From: Strigamia acuminata
Lineage: Eukaryota > Arthropoda > Chilopoda > Geophilomorpha > Linotaeniidae
Direction of reading: 5' to 3'
DNA: 64,000 bases
Assembly: GCA_949358305.1 (NCBI GenBank)
Contig: OX442317.1
Coordinates: forward strand, 1 to 64,000
Positions 23,252 through 33,425 of this stretch are shown in pieces (position 1 is the first letter of the stretch; each line of letters opens with the position of its first letter). A program made the translations under genes and the position numbers. A model generated the notes under the pieces. That model was not told the DNA's origin and ran no database searches. It worked only from the letters and a program-made list of their open reading frames with translations.

Positions 23252-26200
23252 TCAATGAATTCCCATTCCTCGTAGACACTTGTCTATATTGGGCTTGCTG
23301 AGCGGCTTGGTCATCATATCAGCCCACATTTCCACCCCTGGCACGTGAACTATTTGGATCTTGTCTGCTTCAACCTTTGACTTGATCAGGTGGTATTTCC
23401 GATTTAGATATTTGGTTCGGACCCGCTGAACCCCGTCCTGCAGCATTTGAACCGCCGCCTCATTGTCGTTGTAAAGTGTAATTTGACCAACCGGCAATCG
23501 TAAGTCTCCGAAAATGCCCTTCACCCAGCTTAACTCTTTAATTCCATCAGCAACTGCATCCAATTCACTTTCGCACGACGACTCCGCCACGTTGCCCTGT
23601 TTTTTACACCTCCAACTCAGTAGTGATTCTCCATTCTTCACTATGAATCCCGTGAACGATCGCGCGTCTTGTGTCGAGTTCCAACTCGCATCCGCGTAGG
23701 AATGTAAACGGCTCTCTCCCTTCGAGTATCTCAACTTGTAGTCCATGGTCCCTCGAATGTAACGTAACACCCGCTTGGCTGCTGCTAAATGTATCTCCCG
23801 AGGATCTTTGTTGAATCGGGAAAGAGAACTTACTGCGAAGCTCAAATCTGGCCTAGTGCTGGTCGCTAAATACATGATGCTTCCGATGACTTCCTGATAC
23901 AGTCTTTGGTCAACAGGCTCGCTTTCCTCGAATTCCTCCAATTTTAGCCCTAATTCACATGGCGTTGTAGCTGGATTGCATCTATCCATTCCAAAGCGCT
24001 TCAATATTTTCTCTGCATATTTGCGCTGGTACAGGCAAATTTCGCCATTTTGTTGGCTGACTTCTAACCCCAAAACATACTTCAGTTTGCCCATTGCCAC
24101 CAACTCAATAAACTTGCCAATGTCCCTGATCTTTTGGTCTCGGATTTTGGCATTCGAACTCGCCGTCACGAGGTCGTCGACGTAAACAGCTATATAAATT
24201 GTCCCGTCATCACTCCGATATTGGTAGAGACAAGGGTCATCCGCCAATCTCTTAAACCCGCATGCCGTCAAAACCTCGTGGAGTTTCTCGTTCCAACACC
24301 TCCCCGCTTGCTTCAAGCCATAAATGCTTCGAAGCAGTCTGCAAACAAATTCGATCCCTTCCTCCGTGAATCCTTCCGGCTGCTCCATGAAAATTCGCTC
24401 CTTTAATTTCCCATGTAAATATGCCGTCTTCACGTCGTATAAGTCCAAGAATAGATCTTCTTTCGCCGCCAAATCTAGTAGAATCCGCAATGTCTCAATT
24501 CGCACTACAGGCGAAAATGTCTGATCATAGTCAGTTCCTGGTTTTTGACTGCACCCGACAGCTACCAGTCGCGCTTTGTAGCGTGTAAGACTTTCGTCTG
24601 GGTTTTCCTTAATCCTGAACACCCATTTCGATTTTACTGGCTTCACATCAGTTGGCCTCTTCTCCATCTTCCAGACTTCGTGTTGATGCATTGATTTGAT
24701 CTCATCTCGCATCGCCTCCGTCCATTTATCCGCTTCGGGTGACCACATGGCTTCCTTGTGTGTAGTAGGTGTCACCCGAACATCCGCCATATTGGCTTGC
24801 TCCCTCAATCTGGTCGAACGTCGCACGCCGCGTTGCTGCAAGTCCTCTTCTATGGCTTCCACTCGTTGTCGATTTTCGACTGCTAACATCTGCTTGGTTG
24901 CGCCCCGCCTACGTCCTCCCCCTCGAGCGGGCACTCGATTCGGCATTTGGACTGGTTCTGGATCGGCTGCCTGTAAGGGCTCCGGCTCAATGTCCAAATC
25001 TGGATCGGGTTGCTCGATCGGATCTGGCGGCGCAACCTCACGCGGCTGCATATTCGCTGCGTCGTAAAACACGTCCAAATCGGCTAAATCAATCAGTTCC
25101 TCCGCGCGTTCCTCTTGATGCTCAACAATCCTTCCCAACTTAAATTCGTCAAAAACTACGTCGCGAGACTCGGTAATGCGTCCCGTATCTTCCATAAGAA
25201 TACGATAAGCTTTACGCTTTTGAGAATAACCCACCATGACGCCTGTTCTGGTCTTGGTGTGCAACTTATCTTGGCGAAACTTAGGCTCAAGCACGTGTGC
25301 CATGCACCCAAACCGACGTAAATGAGACACACTCGGTGTTTTCATTTTCCACCGCTCATATGGCGTTCGCCCATGCACGCTGGTTTTACACCTGTTGCGC
25401 AGGTATGCTGCCGTGAGTGCTGCCTCGCCCCATAACTCTAAAGGTAAACCAGAGTCCACCATAAGCGTCCTCATTGTTTCGACGACTGTCCGGTTCATCC
25501 GTTCCGCCACTCCGTTGCTTTGGGGCGCCCATGCAGTGGTCAGTTCGTGCTGTATCCCCTTCTGACTAAAGAAGGATCCCAAGTTTTCGTTCAAAAATTC
25601 TCCCCCATTGTCCGTACGAATCCGCTTGACCTTTCTGTCCATTTGCAATTCGCAATGCGCCAAAAAATCTTTAATTGCTTGTCCCGCTTGTGCTTTAGTT
25701 CCCAAAAGTCTCAAAAACACCATGCGACTATAGTCGTCCACCATGGTCAAAATATATTTGGCTCCACCAAGTGATTGTGTTGGCATCGGACCCATTAAAT
25801 CCATATGAAAAAGCTCCATCACCTCGTGTGATTGCTTAAACGGAACTGCCTTATGTGATATTTTAATCATCTTGCCTTTAATGCACTCCGTGCATTGGTC
25901 AGTCTGTGTTTCTGAGTTCCATTTCAAGCCCCTTACTAGGTCCAACTTTGCCATCTCCTCCAAACTCTTGTAATTTGGATGGCCGAGACGTTGATGCCAC
26001 AGCAATCGCGTCGCTACTTGCGCTACTCGTACTGTTTCTGCCGTCTGCACAGCTTCTATGCTCATCGCACCGACCACGAATTTATCCTCCACGCGCCACG
26101 CCGTTACCACGTCATTTCCCTCATCATCTCGAATGCATGCGCTTTCCTTGGTAAAAAGCACATTCAGTCCCGCATCCACGATCTTTGGAACCGACAACAA

Positions 26201-27349
26201 ATTCGTCTGCAAATCCGGTATGAACAGCGTATTTCTCAAACGTAATCTATTCCCGGTGTCCTGTTCCTCCATTAACACTTCACCTCGCCCTGGTGAGTCC
26301 GTCTCGGCATTACTTGCCAATCCCACATTTTGTGGAAACACCTCGTAGGTTTGGAATCTTTCCTTTGCTGACACCATATGACTGGTTGCCCCAGAATCCA
26401 ATAACCACTCTTCTGCAATCGTTTGTGCGTGTTTTTTCGGCAATTCCCTCATTCCGCACGCATATTCACGTGGCTTCACTGACTTGCATGTCCCACAGCA
26501 CGCTGAACGCTCGGTCGGCTTTCCCCCGCGACCTCTTCCTGATCCTCTGTAATTCGATCCTCGACCGCGCGCGTTTGTGTTTGCCGTCGTCCCATCGTTC
26601 GGCTTGCCCTTTGACCAGCAGTCCCTCGCATAATGTCCCACCTTGTGACAACTAAAGCACTCTACACTGGTCTTGCCCCTTGGTCGTGCCCTGTATGCAC
26701 CTTCATTCACCTGAGAATTCTTTTTCTTCTCTTTCAATCTCTCTTCTTCTGATCTCAATGCAAGTCGAATTTCTCCCATCGTCAAGTCATTCTTTTGGCC
26801 CTCGAAAATTCTCACGTTATTTTCGAAATCCGTTCGCAAACCTTGCGCCACGTAACTGACCAACTCACGATTCGAGAATACTCTGCCCAATTCGGCTCCC
26901 TTGGCGCTAATTGCTTCGGCTCGGTTTAAATAATCGTCCACGCTTTCTTTTTCTCCCATTTTCAATTTGCTTATCTCCAAACTGCATTTGACCTTTTCAA
27001 AATCATTCCTTGGCCCCATATCCGCTTCTACTTTTTCCCATAACGTTTTCGCCACAGTTTCCGCACTAAATCTCAGTGCTTGCTCTGCTGAGAAAGATAA
27101 TACAAGTACAGTCATTGCATCGTCATTATTCTTTTCCCATTCGTCCCAGATTGCACGCATTTGTGCATAATTTGCCAATCCTGGGCGACCTTTTTCCGGC
27201 TGGTCGGCTTCAATGGCAGTCTTCCATAATCCTTTGCTCTTCAGCACTGCGCGAACTCTCAGCTTCCATAAATAGTAGTTCTTATCCGTCAATCTCTCGA
27301 TTACCGCTGACGTTGATGAGACGTTCACATTAACAGATTCGCCCGCCAT
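23252..27349 (-). CDS. Copia gag-pol polyprotein (gag, protease, integrase, RT, RNase H)
   Basis: 1365 residues with no stop or frameshift. In order: UBN2-type Gag (~15-215); CCHC zinc knuckle CFSCHKVGHYARDC (~231-244); aspartic protease LLDSGATSHM (~316-325); integrase zinc-binding His/Cys region (~452-492); integrase D,D35E core with Asp ~517, Asp ~580 (RTDNGGEF) and Glu ~616; RT (~900-1140) with YVDDL (~1056-1060); RNase H (~1240-1350) with YADASWN, SCESELDA and YNDNEAA. This Pro-Int-RT-RH order defines Ty1/Copia. The product would assemble into virus-like particles and copy and integrate the element. The ATG at 27349 follows a ~180-nt leader. Gag is in frame with Pol, as in single-ORF Copia elements. 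Confidence 0.97.
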   Translation of the reverse strand: MAGESVNVNVSSTSAVIERLTDKNYYLWKLRVRAVLKSKGLWKTAIEADQPEKGRPGLANYAQMRAIWDEWEKNNDDAMTVLVLSFSAEQALRFSAETVAKTLWEKVEADMGPRNDFEKVKCSLEISKLKMGEKESVDDYLNRAEAISAKGAELGRVFSNRELVSYVAQGLRTDFENNVRIFEGQKNDLTMGEIRLALRSEEERLKEKKKNSQVNEGAYRARPRGKTSVECFSCHKVGHYARDCWSKGKPNDGTTANTNARGRGSNYRGSGRGRGGKPTERSACCGTCKSVKPREYACGMRELPKKHAQTIAEEWLLDSGATSHMVSAKERFQTYEVFPQNVGLASNAETDSPGRGEVLMEEQDTGNRLRLRNTLFIPDLQTNLLSVPKIVDAGLNVLFTKESACIRDDEGNDVVTAWRVEDKFVVGAMSIEAVQTAETVRVAQVATRLLWHQRLGHPNYKSLEEMAKLDLVRGLKWNSETQTDQCTECIKGKMIKISHKAVPFKQSHEVMELFHMDLMGPMPTQSLGGAKYILTMVDDYSRMVFLRLLGTKAQAGQAIKDFLAHCELQMDRKVKRIRTDNGGEFLNENLGSFFSQKGIQHELTTAWAPQSNGVAERMNRTVVETMRTLMVDSGLPLELWGEAALTAAYLRNRCKTSVHGRTPYERWKMKTPSVSHLRRFGCMAHVLEPKFRQDKLHTKTRTGVMVGYSQKRKAYRILMEDTGRITESRDVVFDEFKLGRIVEHQEERAEELIDLADLDVFYDAANMQPREVAPPDPIEQPDPDLDIEPEPLQAADPEPVQMPNRVPARGGGRRRGATKQMLAVENRQRVEAIEEDLQQRGVRRSTRLREQANMADVRVTPTTHKEAMWSPEADKWTEAMRDEIKSMHQHEVWKMEKRPTDVKPVKSKWVFRIKENPDESLTRYKARLVAVGCSQKPGTDYDQTFSPVVRIETLRILLDLAAKEDLFLDLYDVKTAYLHGKLKERIFMEQPEGFTEEGIEFVCRLLRSIYGLKQAGRCWNEKLHEVLTACGFKRLADDPCLYQYRSDDGTIYIAVYVDDLVTASSNAKIRDQKIRDIGKFIELVAMGKLKYVLGLEVSQQNGEICLYQRKYAEKILKRFGMDRCNPATTPCELGLKLEEFEESEPVDQRLYQEVIGSIMYLATSTRPDLSFAVSSLSRFNKDPREIHLAAAKRVLRYIRGTMDYKLRYSKGESRLHSYADASWNSTQDARSFTGFIVKNGESLLSWRCKKQGNVAESSCESELDAVADGIKELSWVKGIFGDLRLPVGQITLYNDNEAAVQMLQDGVQRVRTKYLNRKYHLIKSKVEADKIQIVHVPGVEMWADMMTKPLSKPNIDKCLRGMGIH

Positions 27350-27510
27350 CTCTTGTCAAAATTCCGCGATAAACGAAGAACGAGAAAGGAGAGTATTGTT
27401 AGTGTCGTCTGCTTTAAATCTTAAGCCTATTTTCACTGAATGACGGATAACTTGCGGTTTTTGGTTCCTTTTTGGTGCTTATTTCTTCCCTTGTTCAGTT
27501 GGCCACCGGT

Positions 27511-27528
27511 AACCATCCTCTGCTACCA
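27511..27528 (-). other. Copia primer-binding site (initiator tRNA-Met)
   Basis: Two bases after the 5' LTR the minus strand reads TGGTAGCAGAGGATGGTT, complementary to the 3' end of eukaryotic initiator tRNA-Met including CCA (recalled family knowledge). Confidence 0.85.
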
Positions 27529-27530
27529 TT

Positions 27531-27696
27531 TGTTGGATTGAAGGAAAGAAATCACACATCTTTTGAACATAATCAACACGAACGATTTACTCTTCGTAAC
27601 AAGTAATAATACAATGTTGCCATAGACACAACTACAAACAATATATTTCCCTTAACAACAACAGCAAACTAACTCAATGTTGAAACTTCACTTACA
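27531..27696 (-). repeat. Copia 5' LTR
   Basis: 166 bp, identical to the 3' LTR. It should hold the promoter and polyadenylation signal; no clear TATA box stands out. Confidence 0.97.
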
Positions 27697-28072
27697 GAAA
27701 ATGCCTACCCAAAGCCAAGAAATACCGTCTTGGAAACAGAAATGAGGAAATAATGAGGAAATAATAAGGGAAGGCTTTCCAAAATTGCCGTCCTGAAAAC
27801 AGAAATAAATGCCTTTCCAAAGGAAATGCCTTCTTGTCCAGTTGGGCGGAATCCAGAAACAACCAAAAAGCTGTGCTTTGCCTGCAAAAATGTTAACCCT
27901 ACTAAAAAAACAAATCCAGTTGGCCCGGAAACGCTCTTCCGCAACCAACCAGCAGCGAGCAGCGGATTTGCCGCCTGTCATTTGCCCATCTCTCACCCCC
28001 AAATCCGCCGACTATATTATAAATATTAAATGCATCCTCGGATTTGGGGACGCGCCTGGGTTGGCTGTGGAG

Positions 28073-28340
28073 CGGTTGAGTCCGGTCTAAATCTGTTCTC
28101 CATGCACGCCATTGGCTGAAAAACAGATCTAGACCGGACTTAACCGCTCCATAGCCAATGGCGTGCATGGAGAACAGATTTAGACCGGACTCAACCGCTC
28201 TATAGCCAATCCGGGCCCAGGAACCGGATTTGCATGGATCGGTCGTGTTCGGTCTGGATTTGCTCTTCAGCCAACGACGTGCATGGAGGGCAGATCCAGA
28301 GCGAACACGACCGCTCCATAGCCAATCCGGGCCCAGAAAC
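28073..28340. repeat. Inverted-repeat cluster, copy B
   Basis: Same palindromic cluster as at 3868-4135. Confidence 0.75.
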
Positions 28341-28536
28341 CGGATTTTCGCGTGCAATTTTGGTCTGGGATAAACGGCATCAGGGGGCGTGCGTGTTGCT
28401 TGTAATTTTCCCAAAGAGGGCGCCACTTACGATGGTAATGGCGCCCATGTGTTGGGGAAAATTTATTACCGTTGTTTGCACCTGGCCCAGAACACATGCA
28501 TGGACAGGAGTGAATAAATGAAAAAGCATCCAAGGT

Positions 28537-29925
28537 TTTTGATTCTCCCCCAGAAATTGTAATAATTTGGGTCCGCCCAATGTTTGGATGCACCCAGGCG
28601 TGTATGTGTACGTGGACACAGTGTAATAAATATGCATTTGCTTTTTGAATATTTCATATTTTTTAAATTTTATTTCCACCAAATTAAATGGCGCTTAAAA
28701 ACAATTAATGGATAATGTAACAATTCTTTTTATTCATCATGTTTTAAATTTTGACGTTACAAATGACATCCTGTAAAGTCTGTTCTGGCTATTACATAAT
28801 GCTTGATGTCCCAAACCATAAATTTCTCTTTTTCTCTTTCTTTCCTTCTTTCTTCCTCGTTGTTCCAACAAAACGAGGAGCTCTGGAAAACTGGTTTACA
28901 TTTTTCACTCCATTCATTCAGCCTGGCCATCACTGAATGTCGGTGTGAAAGTGCAAACCTATTTTTCCGAGCGCCTCGTTTTGTTGTATAAAACGAAGAA
29001 CTGCTTCAGTGAGGACCAAAATCTTTAGTTCCAATCGATTGGGCTTGGATGCTGGAAAGGCATGCGCCCTCACAAAACAAACGCTCTGTTCTCCCAACTG
29101 CAATCTTGGACATGCTCACCTTACCGTACATGAAATGGCTATTACAACAACATCTGGTCGCATCTTACAAATCCACAAAATAATTAAAGACCAATTAAAT
29201 GAGATGTTTTTTAACAGTAATAAATAAACCATAAAAAAATATTTGTTTCAACTACTTTGCCTCCATTGTCCACAACACAGCACTGTTCAGAATTCTGTTT
29301 AAAAATCCAGACGATTACAATCAAGCAACCTTTGCTGACTATTGCAGGAATGTTCATTGAATTGATCGTAAACCCCTGCACGTCTTCCTCTGAATCGTGC
29401 TCAAAGCAAAGAATTCGTAAATAAAGGCTAAAATCCCCTCGGGAAATGTTTTTGAAAATCAGAAATGTAGTTTGGGGGGGGGGTGTAGGTATTGGGGTAG
29501 TATTTACATTTAATTTAGGGTGTTCTTAGTGACCTTAAAAGGGTGTTTAATGGATTCGATGGGATTTTAAGGAGAATTTTATGTGGATTAAATGGGAATT
29601 TATGTGGATTTTCGGAGTGCTGGATGAGATTTGGAGAATTCACAGAAATTTTTAGGGCCAAAAACGGTTTTTTAGGATGTATGTATTTATGTGTACATTA
29701 TGAGAAAACGCATTTTTCTGTGCCTAATGGACCTGCAGAGCCCAAACTACATTTCAAATTGAAAAACACATTCCACGCCTTTGCACACATGAGGAATTCA
29801 AAATTTGGGAATGAACTGCAAGTGTGGAATGAGACCAAAAAGCGCCCATCTGTGGTGTCAAAGCGCCCAAATTGCCTGGGAGAAGAAAGAGACATTAAAT
29901 ACTCCTCGTCTTTACAGACAACCAA
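28537..29925. other. Non-coding stretch
   Basis: No supported gene. A CAACAAAACGAGG arm (~28865) is matched by CCTCGTTTTGTTG (~28975), a small inverted repeat with a ~95-nt loop. A nine-G run is at about 29475-29483. Imperfect TATGTGGATT repeats lie at 29578-29612. Confidence 0.4.
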
Positions 29926-30299
29926 TATTAGTTTCCAATCTCCGGGATTAACCTGTAAACCGGAAGGAACCCGCAGAAAATCCAGGGTTTTTTTCCTTTG
30001 GTTTTTCCAGATTTTTTAACCAGTAAAAAATGCAAAATGATAAAAACGCAAAATATTTCATTACCATCGACTATATGAGGAACTAATTGCGAATCGTTAC
30101 AGTTCTCCCTTCCAGGAACTAGCCTCTGATAGACCTCGGGTACGGATTCCCGTCTGTATCCACTAGAAACGGCACTTGTTGAGTTTGTTAATTCAAAACG
30201 TGATGATTGGAATCGCGAATGTAATCGGTCTGGAAGAATTGTTCCGGGGGACACTAAATCACAAAAACTCTTTTTTTTAAATTTCATATTCAATAAACC

Positions 30300-30660
30300 T
30301 TATAACAAACGTACTTTTTTATATTTCCCATTCGAATGTCCGTGAAAATCCAGATTTCATTACCGAATAAACAACTGAAATGCAAATTAAAAATTATTTA
30401 ACATTCACTTATCTATTTTTTTCATACAAAACATTGCTTATTTATTATTTGGCACCACCTGTTACTACCAGATTGAACGTCCTGATGGGTTTTCGGTGAT
30501 CCATTAAATTCGTAACCAATTCCCACCCAAAAAAACGATTTGATTGAATATACTTTCTTTATGGAAATAAAAAAAAAGGAAATAAAACAAATGAGCATTG
30601 ATATGAAAAATGGGCCAAGCGCTCGGCGTGTCCAATTAGTCAATACTCTGAGTTTTGACT
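30300..30660 (+). repeat. ~320-bp direct repeat, copy 1
   Basis: Nearly the same sequence recurs at 31620-31960 (ATTATTTGGCACCACCTGTT, then AAGCGCTCGGCGTGTCC). A short third piece lies at 34725-34765. Internally it carries an open minus frame (FNGSPKTHQDVQSGSNRWC), the same in both copies. Confidence 0.85.
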
Positions 30661-30830
30661 AAATTCATGAAAAATCCGACGGATTTTGATTAAATTCACG
30701 AAAAAACCGTCGGATTTTGACTAAATTCACAAAAAAATCCGTCGGATTTAGTCAAAATTCATCAAATTTAGACGAAATTCGTGGAAAATATATCAAATTT
30801 AGACAAAATTCGTGAAAGTTCATTTAGTCA
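30655..30830. repeat. ~33-bp degenerate tandem repeat
   Basis: Five or so units built from TTTTGACTAAATTCA and CCGTCGGATTT, partly inverted relative to each other, so hairpins are possible. Confidence 0.7.
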
Positions 30831-31359
30831 GTTTCCCTCAAATTTCGCCAACAAAATGAGCCAATTTTCATCAACACAATTATGCCAGCAATCAATTCGC
30901 CGTCCCTGCACACCCGAGTCAACGTAATCGGCTCAAATAATATCTTGTCGGTCAATATCTCTTTGATTCAAGGCAAAATCAGCTCCAACAAAACGAAACA
31001 AAACTGTCATAAACTGAAATAAATAAATCCAAAAATAAATAAACTAACGTTTAATAAAGAGAAAAATAAACGCTCACTTTTCCGTCCAACATTATTTCGT
31101 TCGTCCCGGGTAGGAGAACAACGTCCGTGTGCTCCCGTTCGAACGGCAACACAAGATCCAAAAACGAGAGTGAGTGAGTGAGTGGTGACGAATGTGCGAC
31201 TTTTTTTAGGGGCCCAAAGCTGCGCTGCACGACACGAATGTTTCCTCTTTTAATCAGAGATCCTGTTGATAAAACTATTAGTCCATCATGCCCAGCACTG
31301 AGTAATAAACGAGGATTGTGAGGGTGCCCAAAAGGGAAAAAAACGTGCTCGAACCAGAG

Positions 31360-31515
31360 CCAGCCTATCACACACCTGCACAGGCCACAAGTAGTTTTTT
31401 CTTTTGGAGAACGCTTGACCGGGCCCTCATCAAGCGTCCCCCCGAAAAAAAAACCACTTGCCTAGTTGGCGCAACCAAATTAGCAGTTGCTTGTGCGGGG
31501 TGCCAACCGGACGAC
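31360..31515 (+). repeat. Dispersed repeat Z, second copy
   Basis: Diverged relative of 6040-6225 with the hairpin GCTTGA/TCAAGC. It is followed by the short block TCTGCTTCAAATACCAG (31546), which also occurs at 4331. Confidence 0.4.
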
Positions 31516-31619
31516 GACAAACGATCTTTGATGGAGAAATCCAAAGTCTGCTTCAAATACCAGCGCCACTTTCCTTGATTGTTCCAATTCCCGCAATAAA
31601 GCATGCACACGTTACATTT

Positions 31620-31960
31620 GTCTTTTCAAAGAAAATCCATATTTCATTACCAAATAAACAACTGAAATGCAAATAAAAAATTATTTAACATTCACTTATC
31701 TATTTTTTTCATACAAAACATTGCTTATTTATTATTTGGCACCACCTGTTACTACCAGATTGAACGTCCTGATGGGTTTTCGGTGATCCATTAAATTCGT
31801 AACCAATTCCCACCCAAAAAAACGATTTGATTGAATATACTTTCTTTATGGAAATAAAAAAAAAAGGAAATAAAACGAATGAGCATTGATATGAAAAATG
31901 TGCCAAGCGCTCGGCGTGTCCAATTAGTCAATACTCTGGATGAGTTTTGACTAAATTCCG
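31620..31960 (+). repeat. ~320-bp direct repeat, copy 2
   Basis: Partner of 30300-30660 with only scattered differences. Confidence 0.85.
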
Positions 31961-32044
31961 CCAACATTTCCCTGAAATTACATTTTTATTTCGAAATTTT
32001 AGTGAATTTTCATTTTTATCACTGAAATATCGGAAATAAATGCC

Positions 32045-32165
32045 CTGGGCCCGCGCACGAAAATTGTTTCTCACTTCTGCCGGCAATGCACAGCCTGGCC
32101 AGTCACCGTGCATTGAGGCGGGAATGCAAAACAATGACGTTGCAGGGGCGAAGAGCGAACTTGAC
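32045..32165 (+). repeat. Dispersed repeat Y, second copy
   Basis: Diverged relative of 5621-5742. Confidence 0.55.
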
Positions 32166-32462
32166 GAGAGCGTCGTCAACACCAGCCGAATCAATGCTGC
32201 GGTTCGTCACTCATTCCCACTCGTAGCAAACGAATCTGCCAACAACATAGCCATTAAATTTCTACCATAAAAACCCGCTCGCCTTCTTTAATTATGCCGT
32301 TATATCTCAGGTTTGGCCACACAACCGACTGCAATGACAAAAACAATTTTAAATCTTTAAATTTTCCCAATTTTTCCTTTTTTTTCCCTTCAATTTTCCA
32401 ATTTATTATTATCCCCAATTTTTCCAATTTTTCCCATTTTTTACCTTCTCAAAGATTGTGTC

Positions 32463-32640
32463 CGTAGCCGCTTTCATCATTTCACTAGTATACGTGCAGT
32501 CGCATGCTCTCTCTAAGAACACGGGCACATACAGGTCGATTTGTCCCGGATTTTACGCCAACATGGTCATCATTTCCTCCACTTGGAACTCTAGTTCCTG
32601 AATTGCAGCGTCTTTTACCTTGGTTGCAGAGAGAAATAAA
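32463..32640 (-). other. Repeated segment X, second copy
   Basis: Relative of 4385-4535. On the minus strand a TTGCAACCAAG acceptor precedes a frame (VKDAAIQELEFQVEEMMTM) that meets a stop before the shared NPGQ-DLYV block. It looks like a decayed exon. Confidence 0.45.
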
Positions 32641-32699
32641 GGAATTGTTACAATTTTACGTTTTCTTAACTTTAATTTCCACAAAATTTATTAAAACTT

Positions 32700-33425
32700 A
32701 ATTGAATGCGTCGAAGTTTCATCCAAACTTAATCGATTTCGTTTAAACTTCTAAAATAATTCATAATTCATAAAATTTCATCAAAATTTAAAAACCTTGT
32801 CAAAATTTTATCAAAATTTAAGAAAACTCGTCGTAATTTCATCAAAAGGTATCCAAACTGCAGAGAATTCGTCGAAATTTCTTTCAAAATTTATTTAAAA
32901 TTAATAAAATTTATCGAAATTTCATAAAAAATTAATGAAATTTCATCAAAATCGTCAACATTTAGTAAAACTCGTCAATAAATTACTTCCAACGTGTTAA
33001 TTCCTAATTCGAGCGCATTCAAAACTCAATGAACCAATTTCAATCCAAAGTCCCCGTTTCAGCTAATAATTCGAGTAAAAAAACCTACAAAGAGCAAAAA
33101 GTGTTAATAAATTCACCTGTCAACGTTTGATCTACTCCTAGCAATGCAATGTGTGCGATTCTCCTGATCGCACACGTTAACCCTAGCAATGCGACAGGCC
33201 TAGAGAACCAAACGATCCAAAAGCAAGCACACGTTAACACACGTCAACATGTGCTTGCTTTTGATGTTTATATTTTCAAGGAAACACTTATTAAAAATTA
33301 ACCCATTAAAACGACAAAAAAATGTGGTAATTAATGATTTACAATATATATCCGACCATTAGGTTCAATTTGTGAGAAGAAACAATGTATTTAATTATTC
33401 CCTTTGTGTAACCAATTTTGCATAC
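32700..33425. other. AT-rich low-complexity stretch
   Basis: Imperfect repeats of AAATTTCATCAAAATTT fill 32730-32970. Near 33185-33260 an AACGATCCAAAAGCAAGCAC motif is matched in inverted orientation at about 34298-34317. No gene is seen. Confidence 0.5.

Larger units (their letters stand above)
22976..27701 (-). mobile_element. Complete, young Ty1/Copia LTR retrotransposon
   Basis: A 4716-bp element (22981-27696) in minus orientation, flanked by a GAAAA target duplication (22976-22980, 27697-27701). The two 166-bp LTRs are identical and begin TG and end CA. A tRNA-iMet primer-binding site, a short purine tract and one uninterrupted polyprotein ORF are all present. Copy A of the surrounding repeat gives the exact empty site. 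Identical LTRs and an intact ORF imply very recent insertion and probable competence for transposition. Confidence 0.97.
21015..28536 (+). repeat. 2.8 kb segmental repeat, copy B, split by Copia
   Basis: Positions 21015-22980 match 1531-3496, and 27702-28536 match 3497-4331. The interruption is exactly one Copia element plus its 5-bp target duplication (4721 bp). The identical microsatellite length and lack of visible substitutions point to recent duplication, with the Copia insertion in only one copy. Confidence 0.93.
30065..31351 (-). pseudogene. BRWD/PHIP-like (bromodomain and WD-repeat protein) gene remnant
   Basis: Two recognisable fragments on the minus strand. About 31351-31228 reads EHVFFPFGHPHNPRLLLSAG followed by HDGLIVL, resembling the BRWD/PHIP WD repeat (EVFVLE-HPFDPR-SAGHDG). 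30253-30065, between a TTTAG acceptor and a GTAATG donor, reads FFQTDYIRDSNHHVLN, QTQQVPFLVDTDGNPYP and then, in another frame, VYQRLVPGREN. This is the conserved segment after the WD domain. A stop replaces the residue before QTQQ and a frameshift follows NPYP, so the copy is dead. A ~320-bp repeat and short tandem repeats lie between the fragments. No bromodomain is found in the window. Confidence 0.6.

Noticed and set aside
29543-30019. 158-residue plus ORF
   Set aside because: Starts at a non-ATG codon, has low-complexity N-terminal text, no recognisable domain, and overlaps DNA next to the BRWD-like remnant.
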